Origin: Epiperipatus broadwayi | Taxonomy: Eukaryota > Onychophora > Udeonychophora > Euonychophora > Peripatidae | Length of the DNA: 64,000 nucleotides | Direction of reading: 5' to 3' | Assembly: GCA_028023455.1 (NCBI GenBank) | Contig: JAQFVV010012531.1 | Location: 186,001 to 250,000, forward strand | Shown: positions 48,716 through 60,089 of the stretch, piece by piece | How the letters are laid out: each line of letters begins with the position of its first letter | How positions within the stretch are numbered: the first letter of the stretch is position 1 | Notes under the pieces: model-generated | Told to the model about the DNA's origin: nothing | The model's database searches: none | Seen by the model: the letters and a program-made list of their open reading frames with translations, nothing else | Translations under genes and position numbers: made by a program

Positions 48716-49110
48716 GCATCACATTTAGCTTTAGTCTGCAAGTTATGTAAGGAAGGCATAGAAAATATTAGGCATCTATTAATTGAATGTAAATGCCTAC
48801 AAGCAGGAAGAGTGCAAATAATGAAGTTGTGGGAGAATAAATATAAACAAACTGATTACACAGAAATTGGATTCTTGGTTTTTGTGCTAGGTTTGGGAAA
48901 AGATAAGGGGGATTTAGATATAAAGGCCATAGAGTTAACAAAGATTATATTGTGGAAATGGAATGGAGCAGGTTTAGAGAAGAATATGGAAAAAAATTAG
49001 GGTGGTGAACGGAAAGGGAATTGAAAATGACTAAATATTCTCTAGGCGTAGTGGTTGAGACCTTCCTGATTCCAAGAAAGAAGAAGCCATAATGCATTAC
49101 ATCACAGTCT
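48716..49110 (+). pseudogene. LINE C-terminal fragment with zinc motif, copy 2 (tandem)
   Basis: Starts abruptly within LVCKLCKEGIENIRHLLIEC right after the tail of copy 1, keeping the zinc motif and GLGKDKGDLDIKAIELTKI in one open frame (to 49,000), then repeats the non-coding tail. A head-to-tail 5'-truncated duplicate. Confidence 0.7.
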
Positions 49111-49117
49111 TGGTTAA

Positions 49118-49166
49118 TTTCACATGACTTTATATTTATTCAATATTAAAATATTATTTATCATTA
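49118..49166 (+). repeat. 49-bp direct repeat, copy 2
   Basis: Partner of 47651-47699; ends at the ATAT that abuts LTR-like element C. Confidence 0.75.
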
Positions 49167-49169
49167 TAT

Positions 49170-50529
49170 TGTAATGTCCACTGCTCTATTATGGTTTTTT
49201 ACGAGTTCACTACATGTACTCGGTGACCAAATTACGTCCTATCTATTAAATTTGTTTCGTCAGACAATTCAGTAAGATTTAATGGATGCAATTATTTTTT
49301 CTGGTCACACAACTCCCTTTTAACTAATGTAACTACTAAAATAATGGGATCATATAAGCCAGCTTTTAATTTATTTGAAAGGCGCCAGGATTCTGTATCG
49401 GAATCCACTGGCTAAACCCCTTTTATTTAGTTAGTTATGATGAAATTATCTGGAAACTCCGAAGGATTGAGTTTTGGTACAGCATTGGCAAAGGTAAATT
49501 ATATTTTCAAATCTTAATAATTAACATTAATAAAATGTATTAATAATCGTTAATAACGTACAATTCTAACAAATTATAATATAAAAATAAAAAAAACACA
49601 TTATGAATTAATTAATTGGAAAGATGAACACACGCTAATCCAGATACGAATCACTTAATAAAAAAAAACAGTTCAACAATTATAGTTTTTAGGTAAACAA
49701 GAGTCTCTTGAAGAATAAAAATTTAAAGTCTTTATCGGGATTATTTTGATCTTATTTTTTAAAGAATTGTTTGCAAACTTTGTCACAATCGGGAAAAGTT
49801 ACTCTTAACTTACCGGTAAGTTGGTATAGGTTTATGGGATCCAAGCTCATAAGAATTTCCATTGGTCTCTCCTGCTGGCATCCTCCATTATTGTTCCATT
49901 CTATAGCTGGAGAAAAGGCATGGTTGTAGTGACACTTTCATTGCAAAAAGTGATCTTCACAAGGCCCGTTTCCATGCTTGCATGATAGCTTGGTACAGCA
50001 AATGGTGTCTGTGCAGAAGTATATTACTGCTACAGGTTATGCTCGTGGAAACCTCCAACTTTCAGACATGTAACTAGAAGGTAAAGAGAAGACCCAGATC
50101 AAAGTTGTTCTTTTTTTATACCTCGATCCCTTTTTGAAACTTCTGCACATTCTTTTGTCCTTTTATCAGCATATAAGATAATAATCTTGTACACTTTCTC
50201 TTAAATTAAAGTTACAAAGTCCTCCTTTCACAAAGTCCCTCTGCCATCTTTAATTAGCTAAAATATTTTTCTTTTAGCTTATCTGGATTAGTAATTTGTG
50301 TGTCTTTCGTTCTTTCCAATTTTTATCTTAATTTTTTAACTAGATACAAAAAAAAAATATGGACGAAAATTTCACTTTCACTGTACATTTTAAAAAAAAA
50401 AATTATACAAATGAAAAATTTAATTACGTCTTTTTAATAAGAATGCTAAATTTACTTTTTCTTTTTTTCTTAGCTTTTAAATATCTTACCGGATGCCAAT
50501 ATATTTGTACCGTATAAATAAACGGTACA
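49170..50529 (-). mobile_element. LTR-like element C
   Basis: A 1,360-bp insert flanked by ATAT. On the minus strand it starts with hairpin TGTACCG / CGGTACA (50506-50529) and ends GGACATTACA. It contains a splice-donor-like CCG|GTAAGT at 49813-49808, a hairpin GGATTC/GAATCC immediately before TGGCGCC (49387-49381), and AATAAA (49375-49370). Same layout as A and B. No long ORF. Confidence 0.5.
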
Positions 50530-53500
50530 ATATAGAGAGAGACTATCATCTCAAGATGCCTAATATTTTTAAAAAATCAGTAATAAGTGGTGATTTTTTT
50601 TTTAAATAATCAATTCACAAAATCCTGTTATGGGTGTGTGTGTGTGTAAATTATTTTTAGACATATTAAACTAGACTCTTCATGCTAATTATTTAAAAAA
50701 CATTATTATGAGAGAGGTAAAAATGTATTGTGAGTGTATGAATGTAAAAAGATATATATTTAACAAATAAATTTGTTTGTTTAATAGTCGTGAAATAAAT
50801 AATAATGATAATAAAAGGAAATAATAATGAACTAATTGCATAATTAAAGAATTAATAAATATTTCTGAATCATAATTTTATATTTTAAAATTAATGTATA
50901 AAATTTATTTTTAACTTTATGATAATCTGTTCTTCAAATGGCAAAGCTGAATGCGAAATACTGATTTTAAAAATAGTCTTTGCAATTACTATTAAAGAAG
51001 ATTTTTAAAAAATTCTAAATAAAGAAGATAAAATTTGTCTAGTTAATCTATGTGGAATTACAAATCCATGTCGCATCATTACATCAAGCAACCGATCATT
51101 ATATATCATTTTAACATGTTCATTGTATAAAATGACATTTCACCACATGGATATATTATCAAGTACATTTTTAGTCACTAAATCATCACATAAAATTTTA
51201 TCACAGTTCAAAATTACTATGCAATATTTTAGTATAGAATGCATTTATTTCATAAGTAATTTTTTAGAAGTAACTATTTTTTCACATTTGATAATTTTTT
51301 TCATATTAATAAATTATTTTTGCATGTAAGTAATATAAATAAAATTCTGTGAAAAGAACTTTTGCTTACGAAAAAAAAAAAAATTAAATATAAATAAAAG
51401 TTTTGAAATATTAAATCGTATGAACAGAAAAGTTATTTATTTGCTAGATCACCATGCCTTAATTCCTTATATTTTTTCTTTGTGTATTTTCCCAATTATT
51501 ACATGTCCTTTTTATCGCAGTAAATGAATAAAAAAAATTTTTTTAATGACTGTCAATACTTGTAGCTGGAAATTTTAGATAATTATAAATAAAATCAAAC
51601 ATGATTTAATGCATTTCAAAATGAAACATTTTGTATTTACTTACTTAAAAATCATTCATTAATTATAATAAAAATTATTTATTAAATAAATCTTTTTTCT
51701 ATGAAGATATATAATATTTTGTACAATGATGGTAAAACTGTATGATGAATTGGACTGTGATGAAATGGTAATAAGTCTTAATCTTATAATTAAAGAAAGA
51801 ATTGTCTTAACTACTGAAAGAACATCAGTTAAAGCATTACTTTTTGATTCCTAAAGATCTGGAAAAAAAACTTTGGACTTTATGAAAATTAAACAAAAGG
51901 AAAATAATGCACTTTATAAAATAAATAAATAGTGAAAATGGTAATTTGCCTTTATTATATTTTTATTTTATAACAAAACATTTTTTAAAATGTAAAGAAA
52001 TAAATTTTTATTATGATTCTCTTGCTAATTTTACAAACTGGCATATTGATTGTTTCTGGGTTTTTTATTATTCTTAACGAAACTTCAATTCTCATAACAT
52101 TTTCAAAGCTAAATTTAAAAGATATTCTAATTAACAAAACATATACATACATATAATGATACATGTAGTGTTTAAATAAATGATAACTTTTAAGTATATG
52201 TATATTTTCATGTGCAATAATTATTTTTTTATGTTTCTATGGAAACATCAAAAACATAAATAATAGATGTGACTGTAAATATTAAACACTTTTTGTATAT
52301 TTTAATACATATCAAACAGGCATGTAGGTATATTTTTAAATAAAATATAATACCATCAATGTTACACCAAAAATAAAATAAATACTTCTATCATGAATTA
52401 ATAAAACACATGTTTAGCTGTTATTGGTTTGTTTTATTATTTTTATAAGAATCCATAGATAGATGTTTAATGCTGATATTAAAATTTTTTATATAGGAAG
52501 TAAAACTCTAGGTTTAATTATAAGTTAAATAAATATATTGTTACAAATACCATACAAGCCTGAAGAGAACTAGATATATACTTATATGATAATAGTAGCT
52601 CTTACTAGACACATTTTTTCAATAAATGGAGTCAGTTATTTTACATTTCATATGGAAAACTGATATAAATAAAGGCTATTTATAAGGCTCTCATGAACTA
52701 AAGTTTATTTATTCGTAATGTTAAAAAGATATGTTTTCTCTTAAGCCATTAGTATTTAACTAGTTTCACACAAGTAAATATATAGAATAATGAAATCATT
52801 TTCTAAATTTTTCTCCACAAGTGAAAATTTAAATAAAATTAATATTACCATTAGTAATCATTTAAAATAGTCATTTAAAAGTTTTACCTGAGGTCATAGG
52901 TAACATATATATATTAAGAAACCTATCCATGATAGTGATAGCGTTGGAGATTTAATGTAACATGTTATTGTCACACAGACATAGGTTATTATCTTACACA
53001 TGTGTAAATGAATATGAGTGATGGTGAATAGGTTTTAACCATAATTCATTTAAGTTTTTTATTTCTTTGCAAAAAGTACAACTTAAACATGCTCTTATCA
53101 GTAAAAATACTTTAATTATACATTTTCTTTTTATATCTCAAAAAAAAATCATGGAACTTCAGTAATATTTATTAATTTATCTTATTTTCTTATTATTTAT
53201 ATTCTTGTTTTACTTTATTTTGAAATGTGTTTCCATATCCATCATTCATTTTTTATTTTGGATTTTAAGCCAATCAAATTTCCATCTCAGGTTCTTTATC
53301 TAGGGAATATTCACCTTTATAGTACAACATATTGGTATTTTAACATTGTTTGTGTACAGTTGGAGAGATCTTCAACAAATTTATATATACATATATGTAT
53401 TCAGACATTTATTTTTTATAAGTGTATGCTTCATCTAAACTCTAATATATTGCAATCATCCATCCATGTAGAAAATTATATCACTGTCTTTCACTATGCA

Positions 53501-53890
53501 TATATTGTGGAATCACTGCACTTTTCATATGATTTAACACAAACAAATAGAAAGCATCCACTAGATTCATGCTGGATCAGTACCCATCACTTGTCCCAAG
53601 TCACATTTCTTTATATAGATCTTCATTACTTTTTCAATATTTGAACTAGTAAATTACTACAGTTTGATTTATAAGCATCAAACATTCTGCACTCACAACT
53701 TTGACAGCAACCACTTCACATAATTTCATAAATGATTATTATTAATTATTTAGTAAACTGGACATTGTTGCTAACCCAGTTAAAAACTTTACATATCAGT
53801 TAAAGAATAATATTACTGTATTTTAATAGAGGTATCAATATCTAAATCTCCATGTCCATGTTAATAATTCAATAACTACACACACACATA
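50530..53890. other. AT-rich DNA without recognised genes
   Basis: A (TG)n tract lies at about 50,634-50,648. The 139-codon plus-strand ORF at 53225-53644 has no recognisable domain; its Tyr/His/Ile/Phe-rich composition is what AT-rich DNA gives by chance. Confidence 0.4.
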
Positions 53891-53896
53891 TATATA

Positions 53897-53980
53897 TATA
53901 ATGAAGTTGCCTTGACAACAGATTGAGATATTGGGATTGTTTAAGTATTGACTGGTTTTTAATGATTATATATATAATCT
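53897..53980 (+). repeat. Dispersed repeat with GTTGCCT motif, copy 3 (partial)
   Basis: GAAGTTGCCTTGACAACAGA then GAGATATTGGGATTGTTTAA and TTGACTG matches the repeats at 34.3 and 34.6 kb. The X-box-like palindrome has one change (GTTGCCTTGACAAC). Confidence 0.6.
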
Positions 53981-53984
53981 TTTT

Positions 53985-54105
53985 GAATGCATCAGTCTGT
54001 GAGTTTACTTTGAATCTTGGCTTGTGGCAGTTGTTCTAGGTTAAGTGCTTTCTAATTAAGTTGATTTAAAAGGATAACTCCACAAATTCAAGATTTCCAT
54101 CATTT
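53985..54105 (+). repeat. ~110-bp direct repeat, copy 1
   Basis: TGCATCAGTYTGT, then GGTTAAGTRCTTT and AATTAAGTTGATTTAAA, ending ATTCAAGATTTCCAT. Recurs at 54535-54643. The pair flanks the palindrome at 54,150-54,375. Confidence 0.7.
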
Positions 54106-54149
54106 AGATTAATTTAAAATATTGTATTACAATATATAACCTACCAGTG

Positions 54150-54375
54150 GAAAGTTATATTTATATATTGGACTATTTCTATCATCTAACATGAGTATTG
54201 AATGTCTTTAGAAAAAATTATCTTCATTTAAATATTACAAATACATTCAACTGTTTTGCTATACTAACAGTTGAATGTATTTTGAATGTATTTAGAATAT
54301 TTAAATGAAGTTAATATTTTCTAAAGATATTTAATACTCATATTAGATGATGGAAATAGGCCAATATATAAATAC
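54150..54375. repeat. Palindrome of PLE-end-like sequence
   Basis: Left and right arms mirror around about 54,262. Outer blocks are GGACTATTTCTATCATCTAA and TTAGATGATGGAAATAG; inner blocks are ATACATTCAACTGTT and AACAGTTGAATGTAT. The outer ends match the 3' edge of the neighbouring PLE family, so this looks like a miniature foldback of PLE termini. Confidence 0.6.
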
Positions 54376-54534
54376 AACTAAAACACCATCATCACACACC
54401 TTCAATATCAGTGAAATGAAAAGTTTGTTATACTTTGATTTCTTATACCTATAAATGTAAACTGCGTTACTTTGATCTCTATATTAGATCTAAAGTGATA
54501 TTTGCAAGAGGGTCCTCTTATTGGATCATGCTTT

Positions 54535-54643
54535 TGGATGCATCAGTTTGTCACTTTACTTTGAGTCTGGGGCAGTTTTAGGTTAAGTACTTTATAATTA
54601 AGTTGATTTAAATGGATAACTCCACACATTCAAGATTTCCATA
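54535..54643 (+). repeat. ~110-bp direct repeat, copy 2
   Basis: Partner of 53985-54105; followed by a short (TA)n tract. Confidence 0.7.
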
Positions 54644-54844
54644 TATATATATACAAATAAAATTAAAAAATGTTCGTTAATTAAAACAAAATTGTAATTA
54701 TAATAAAAATAATAAATTTAACGGTAATAAACTATTAAAAACGGTCTTTAAATCTGCAGAAGTACTTTCTGTTAATTTTATTATTTTTATTATTATTATT
54801 GTATTTCCGTTAAATTTATTATTTTTATTATATATATTCCTAAA

Positions 54845-55690
54845 GGTTTGGGATGATGGTATATTAAATGTGATAATACGTTGGACTATTTCAATCATCT
54901 ATCAGTAAATGTTGAATGTATAGAAAATTTTAACTTTATTTAAACTTTTCAAATACAAACAACTTGTTAGTAATAACTTATAAATAGACAACACGAGTTA
55001 TTATGGCACAATGTTTCAAGTAGTATTAGTCTCCACTCTTCTTTCGTTGTTGCTGGCTTGATCAGTGACAGTATTAATATAGGAGTTGAAGTCATATCTT
55101 TGAATTCTTGAATATTGAATTTAAACCAAATGCTATTCTGTCAAAGATAACAGATTGTAGAAATTTTCATATATTTATATATGAGAGTTGGTTCAAATTC
55201 TCCTGAGTTCTTCAATTTTTTTCTAAGAGAAAGATTAATTAGAGGCTTTCATATACTATGTATTACTACATAGGGCTGACTTATAGGATTATTTGCCATT
55301 ATTATATGAGCAGCTTTCTTGAATTTTCTTCTTTTCACATTTTCCTCACTAATCAATATTTTTGTATTTTTCCAATTAAACATATGGTCATGGTCTGCTA
55401 CTGTGGATGCATCTGTTTTTCTCTTTTAACCATTAGTTTGTGTTCTTTCAATCATTACTGAACAGGGCAACAAGTCTTTCCAATATACTTCCTTTCACAT
55501 TACATGGTATTTCATAGATGCAGTTTTTATTCTTGAGCATTTCCAAGTTAGGCTTGGTAGAAGTAAGAATTCCTCAAAATGTGATATAGCTTTGAAAATC
55601 TGTTCTAATATTATATTGACTGCAGACATTCTTTGATTTGTCTGCCTGCCATTCCTGGTATATATGTATACCATGCATACTTGAAACCAC
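54845..55690 (-). pseudogene. PLE GIY-YIG and 3' region, inverted partial copy
   Basis: Minus-strand frames give GRQTNQRMSAVNIILEQIFK-like linker, STKPK-type sequence and KYIGKTCCPV (the YIG half of the endonuclease), with frameshifts, then the shared 3' non-coding region. Truncated before the RT. Confidence 0.7.
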
Positions 55691-57020
55691 AAACATAAAT
55701 ACTACTCCATGTCTACCTAAAGTGTAGCTTTGCTATGTTGATAATACATTTGTGATTTGATGATGTGGAATTACAGTCATTCTGGGTGCATATCAACAAC
55801 ATCTTTCCTTCAATTAAATTCACAGTGGAATCAGAAAAAAAATAAAAATTGGCATTCTTAGATGTTCCTGTGACAAGATTCCCTCAGAGTAAAGTAAAAA
55901 CAATAGTATATAGAAAACGAATACACACTGGCTAATATACATCCAATTATACCAAAAGCACTAAACATGGAATTATATTATCCCTATAAAACAGAGCAAA
56001 GGAAGTTTATTTGAAAACCATTGATTTAGAAAATGATAAGATTTGCATAGAACAAACTCTCATGAAAAATGGATATCCATCAGCAGTCAACATAAAAGCT
56101 TTAATATACAACAAAAAGAGATTCTAAAAAAGCCATTATTGGTACTGTAGTGAATATATACATATCAGGATTGGCAGACAAATTAAAGAAAATCTGCATT
56201 CAGTATAACATTAGAACAGCTTTCCAAAGCCATACCAGACTTTGAGGAATTCTTTCTTCTACCAAGCCTAAACTGGAAATGCTGAAGACCAAAAACTGCA
56301 TCTTTGAAATACCATGTGATATGGAAGGAAGTATATTGGCAAGACCTGTCAAATTGTTGAACAATAAATAAAAGAACACAAACTAATGGTTAAAAGAGAA
56401 AAACAGATGTGTCTACAATAGCAGACCATGTATATGCTAATGCTTATATGTTCAATTGGGAAAATACAAAAATATTGGATAAAAAGGAAAAGGTGCAAAG
56501 AAGAAAATTCAAAAAAGTGCTCATATGTCAATGGCAAATAATCCTTTAAATCAATCCAGTGTTGCGATACAGAATGTATGGAAGCTTCTAATTAACCTTG
56601 CACTTAGAAAAAATTAATAATAATAAAAAATGAGGGTCTCATGAGGATTTGAACCAACTTTCATATGTAAATATATGAAATTTCTACTATCTGTTATCTT
56701 TGACAGAATAGCTCAGTTGGTTAGAGTGTTTGGTTTGCATTTAATATTCCAGATTCTAAATGTGTGAGTTTGACTGTTATGCTCATACTGACACTGGTCA
56801 GGCAAGCAACATCTGAAAAAGAGTGGAGAATAATACTACTTGAAACATTGTGTCATTACTAACCTGTGTTGCTTATTTATGTGTTATTATTAACAAGTTT
56901 TTTTTTATATTTGGAAAGTTTAAATAAATTTTAAAATTTTCTCAACATTTACTAATAGATAATGGAAATAATTCAACATATTATCATATCTAATATACCA
57001 TCATCATAAACTTTCAGGCA
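55690..57020 (+). pseudogene. PLE RT motif C to 3' end, direct partial copy
   Basis: Starts at an EEFETT-like block, then CYVDNTFVI (YVDD with the second Asp changed to Asn), IKFTVE/LDVPVTR-like pieces, linker RTAFQSHT and a damaged GIY-YIG (EIPCDMEG then YWQD), followed by the family 3' region with a tRNA-like segment. Multiple stops; dead. Confidence 0.7.
56703..56785 (+). repeat. tRNA-like segment in PLE 3' region, copy 1
   Basis: TAGCTCAGTTGGTTAGAG is a perfect pol III box A with D-arm. GAGTTTGACT about 45 bases on resembles box B. The anticodon arm is degenerate and the acceptor stem does not pair, so it is tRNA-derived sequence, not a tRNA gene. Confidence 0.5.
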
Positions 57021-57059
57021 AATACTAAGTACTCAATATAAACTCTATGCTATGTTGAA

Positions 57060-59645
57060 GTTTAGACTTTATATAAAATTATGTCTAAAACTGGCTAAAG
57101 TATAATTTAATTTTCTTATGTAAATCGGAAGAGATTAATCCTAAGGGTTTGCAATTAAAACCTCCTATTTCTTCCAAAAGAACTGAAAAGATTATTCAGA
57201 GAGCAAATTAGGATTTATTGAAGGAAAGAATAAATGTTCAATTATTTTCCAAGTATTAAACCTTGTGTTCCATTAGAAATTGTCAAGCAGTGAAAAGATA
57301 TTATAAATTACATGGAAGGATAAAAGAACATCAGAATAAGAAACTTATAAATCTACATGGGAGAGTAAAAAGTCATACTGCAACTTGCAATATATCAATT
57401 TCATCAGTGAAAAATCATAGTTCTAAACATCTTATTGATGCTGAATTATCTGTTCTTAGCAAAGGTTTGACTTCACTATTACCCTATATATTGTCCCGGT
57501 ATTGGATATAATGGCAGTCACTAAGAAAGTTATCCAAAAATTACCTCTGAAAGAAATAGTTAAAATATTCTTGAGAGTTAAAAGAACATTTCAAAGACAT
57601 CAAAAGCAGAAATCCAACATTTCATCTGATGAAAGGAAAGCTATTAAATGTCTCAAACAGGATACATTTATAATCATTCATCCTCCTGATAAAGGTAACA
57701 CTACAGTTGTAAAGGATAAAACTTATTATGATAACAAAATACAAGGATTCCTCACAGCAGGCCAATACAAAAATGTAGCAAAAAATTCCAATTCCAAATT
57801 ATGCGCATTATTCCAGAAGCAGCACTGTTATTTCAGTAAGTTAGAAAAAGGAAAATAACTTTGTATTTCAGCAAGGTTTCTCACGTGAACTACCTAAAAT
57901 CCATAAAGACAATGTTCCAGTAAGGTCTATTGTTAGTTCTATAAATTCATATGTCAAAATTTGTTGAGATTTCTTCTCAAAGTTTTTAATCCATTAACCT
58001 ACAGGACACAATCCTTCATCAGAAATTCAATGCACTTTGTAAAATTAGTTAGGGTCATAAAAATGAAAAAACTATCATATTAGTAAGCTTTGACATGGAA
58101 AGTTTATTTACAAATTTACCATGTGATGAGGCATTGTCTATTGCAAGGAAAAGATTATATAGTAATAATATTCAAATAAATAACTCTACCTATTGAAATA
58201 TTAATGTTCTGCATAACAACAATGTATTTTCAATATAACTCAGAATTTTTCCAACAAAATCAAGTAATGGCCTTGAGATCACCACTATCATTGTTGCTAA
58301 GCAACATTTACATGGAAGAATTTGAAACCACAGTCATAAATACTAATTCCACCTAAAATGTGGCTTCACTATGATGACAATATCTTTATGGAATGGTTTC
58401 ATGGTGAGGCATAATTATAGTCAGTCTTGTGCATATCAACAACATATCTCCTGCAATTAAATTCACAATGAAATTAGAATGTTAACAAAAATTTTCATTC
58501 TTAGATGTTCTTGTGACAAGCTTCTCACAGGACAAAGTAAAAACAACAGTGTATAGGAAATGAACACACACTGGTAAGTACTTTGAATATACATTCAATT
58601 ATATCAGAAGTACTTAACATGGAATTATATTATCACTATGGAACAGAGCAAAGGAAGTTTGTTCTGAAACCAGTGATTTGGAAATGGAAAAGATTCACAT
58701 AGAACAAACTCTCATGAAGAGTGATTATCCATTAGTGGTCATACAACAAAAAGAGACTCTAAAAGAAAAACAATTATTGATTCTGTAGTGTATCGATGCA
58801 TATCAGGAATGGCAGACAAATTAAAGAAAATCTGTGGTCTATATAACATTAGAACAGCTTTCCAAAACCATATCACACTTCAAGGAATTATTACTTCTAC
58901 CAAGCCTAAACTGTAAATACTGAAAAACAAAAACTGCATTCATGAAATACCATGTCAATGTGAAATGAAGTATATTGGTAAGACGTGTTGTCCTGTTGAA
59001 CAGCAATTAAAAGAACACAAAATAATGGATAAAAGAGAAAAACAGATGTGTCTACAATAGCAGACCATGTATATGCTAATGCCCATATGTTCAATTGGGA
59101 AAATGCAAAAAATATTGGATAGAGAGGAAAAGGTGCAAAGAAGAAAATTCAAGGAAGCTGCACATATGACAATGGAAAAGAGTGCTATAAGTCAACCCAG
59201 TGTTGCAAGACATGATCTATGGAAGCCTCTAATTAATCTTGCTCTTGGAAAAAATTAATAATAATAATAAAAAATGAAGAAATCAGGAGGATTTGAACCA
59301 ACTCTCATATATAAATATATTAAATTTCTACTATCTTTTGCCTTTGACAAAATAGCTCAGTTAGTTAGAGCATTTGCTTTAAATTTAATATTCAATCATC
59401 TAAAAGTGTGAGTTTGACTCCTATTCTAATATTGTCACTGATCAGACCAGCAACAACTGAAGAAGAGTGAAGAATAATACTACTTGAAAAGTGTTATTAC
59501 TAACCTGTGTTGTCTATTTGTGCATTAATATTAACAGGTTGTTTGTATTTGAAAAGTTTAAATAAAGTTCAAAATTTTCTCAACATTCAACATTTATTGA
59601 TAGATGATGGAAATAGTCCAACATGTTATCACAGATAACAAAAAT
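57060..59645 (+). pseudogene. Penelope-like element, nearly full-length
   Basis: Domains in order. The N-terminal region has KPPISSKRTEKIIQRA-like sequence at about 57,160, then HLIDAELSVLSKGLT (57,430-57,475). RT N-terminus: IIHPPDKGNTTVVKDK (57,673-57,720), LPKIHKDNVPVRSIVSS (about 57,888-57,940), LVSFDMESLFTNLP (RT motif A, about 58,083-58,122), ALRSPLSLLLSNIYMEEFE (motif B region, about 58,272-58,328) and YDDNIFMEWF (motif C, about 58,370). The thumb has FLDVLVTS and the linker RTAFQNH. The GIY-YIG half is EIPCQCEMKYIGKTCC (about 58,943-58,990) with a later EEKVQRRKFKEA block. Open stretches reach 118 codons, but stops and shifts interrupt throughout. Confidence 0.8.
59347..59430 (+). repeat. 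tRNA-like segment in PLE 3' region, copy 2
   Basis: TAGCTCAGTTAGTTAGAGC (box A type) followed by GAGTTTGACTCC (box B type). Equivalent in position to 56703-56785, so it belongs to the PLE family's 3' region. Not a functional tRNA fold. Confidence 0.5.
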
Positions 59646-60010
59646 AATTTTTAACAGTTAATAAATGTTATCTTTATTGCCATTAGTAGTTAATGAGTTG
59701 AAGTATAGATTACATATTTTTTTAATTTAGTGATCAAAGATCAAGAGTTCTACACATGTAATGTTTTGCTTGATGATAACTAGACTACTGTATTCTATTT
59801 ATTCATTTACATTTTTATAAACGTATCAAATTTGATGACATTAAAGAGCTTCTTGATCTTGTTAAAATATTTGAAATTTCAACATGTAGTGGTGATATGT
59901 TTGCTCAAAATTATTTAAAAAATTTAATGATATTATTGTCAATTGATTTTTTATTATTCTAGTTTATTAAAATAAAGGGGATACACAAAATAAGTAATTT
60001 TTTTTTTCAT
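59646..60010. other. AT-rich DNA without recognised genes
   Basis: Nothing supportable. Confidence 0.4.
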
Positions 60011-60018
60011 ATATCAAA

Positions 60019-60089
60019 GCACTGACTGGGAAATGAATCCAGGCCAGCTGCTTGGAAGGAAGCTATGCTAACCACTAGGCCACCAACAC
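60019..60089 (-). tRNA. tRNA-Gly(UCC)-like pseudogene or SINE head
   Basis: On the minus strand the sequence begins GTGTTGGTGGCCTAGTGG (acceptor, then box A). It carries CTTCCTTCCAAGCAG in the anticodon arm (anticodon TCC) and TGGATTCATTTCC for box B. The acceptor strands pair only with several G-T wobbles, and an A-rich tail follows after the 3' end. It closely resembles animal tRNA-Gly(UCC) but is mutated, so a retroposed copy is most likely. Confidence 0.6.

Larger units (their letters stand above)
54845..59645. mobile_element. Compound Penelope-like locus (three copies)
   Basis: An inverted 3' fragment (54845-55690, minus) meets a direct partial copy (55690-57020, plus), which is followed by a nearly full-length plus-strand copy (about 57060-59645). 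All three share the same 3' non-coding region ending in ATGATGGAAATA-type sequence. Inverted fragment, partial direct copy, then full copy is a known PLE insertion arrangement. This family differs from the 2.3-4.5 kb PLE. Confidence 0.75.

Noticed and set aside
51728-51855. Short open stretch beginning MVKLYDELDCDEMV
   Set aside because: Only 42 codons, no recognisable family and no convincing splice sites.
53225-53644. 139-codon plus-strand ORF
   Set aside because: No motif or domain; amino acid composition is that of AT-rich noncoding DNA, and there is no flanking gene structure.
56770-56850. Hammerhead-like pieces (GAAACATTGTGTC and CTGAARA) in the second PLE family's 3' region
   Set aside because: Stem I strands do not pair and stem II needs several bulges; the fold was not convincing in any of the three copies.
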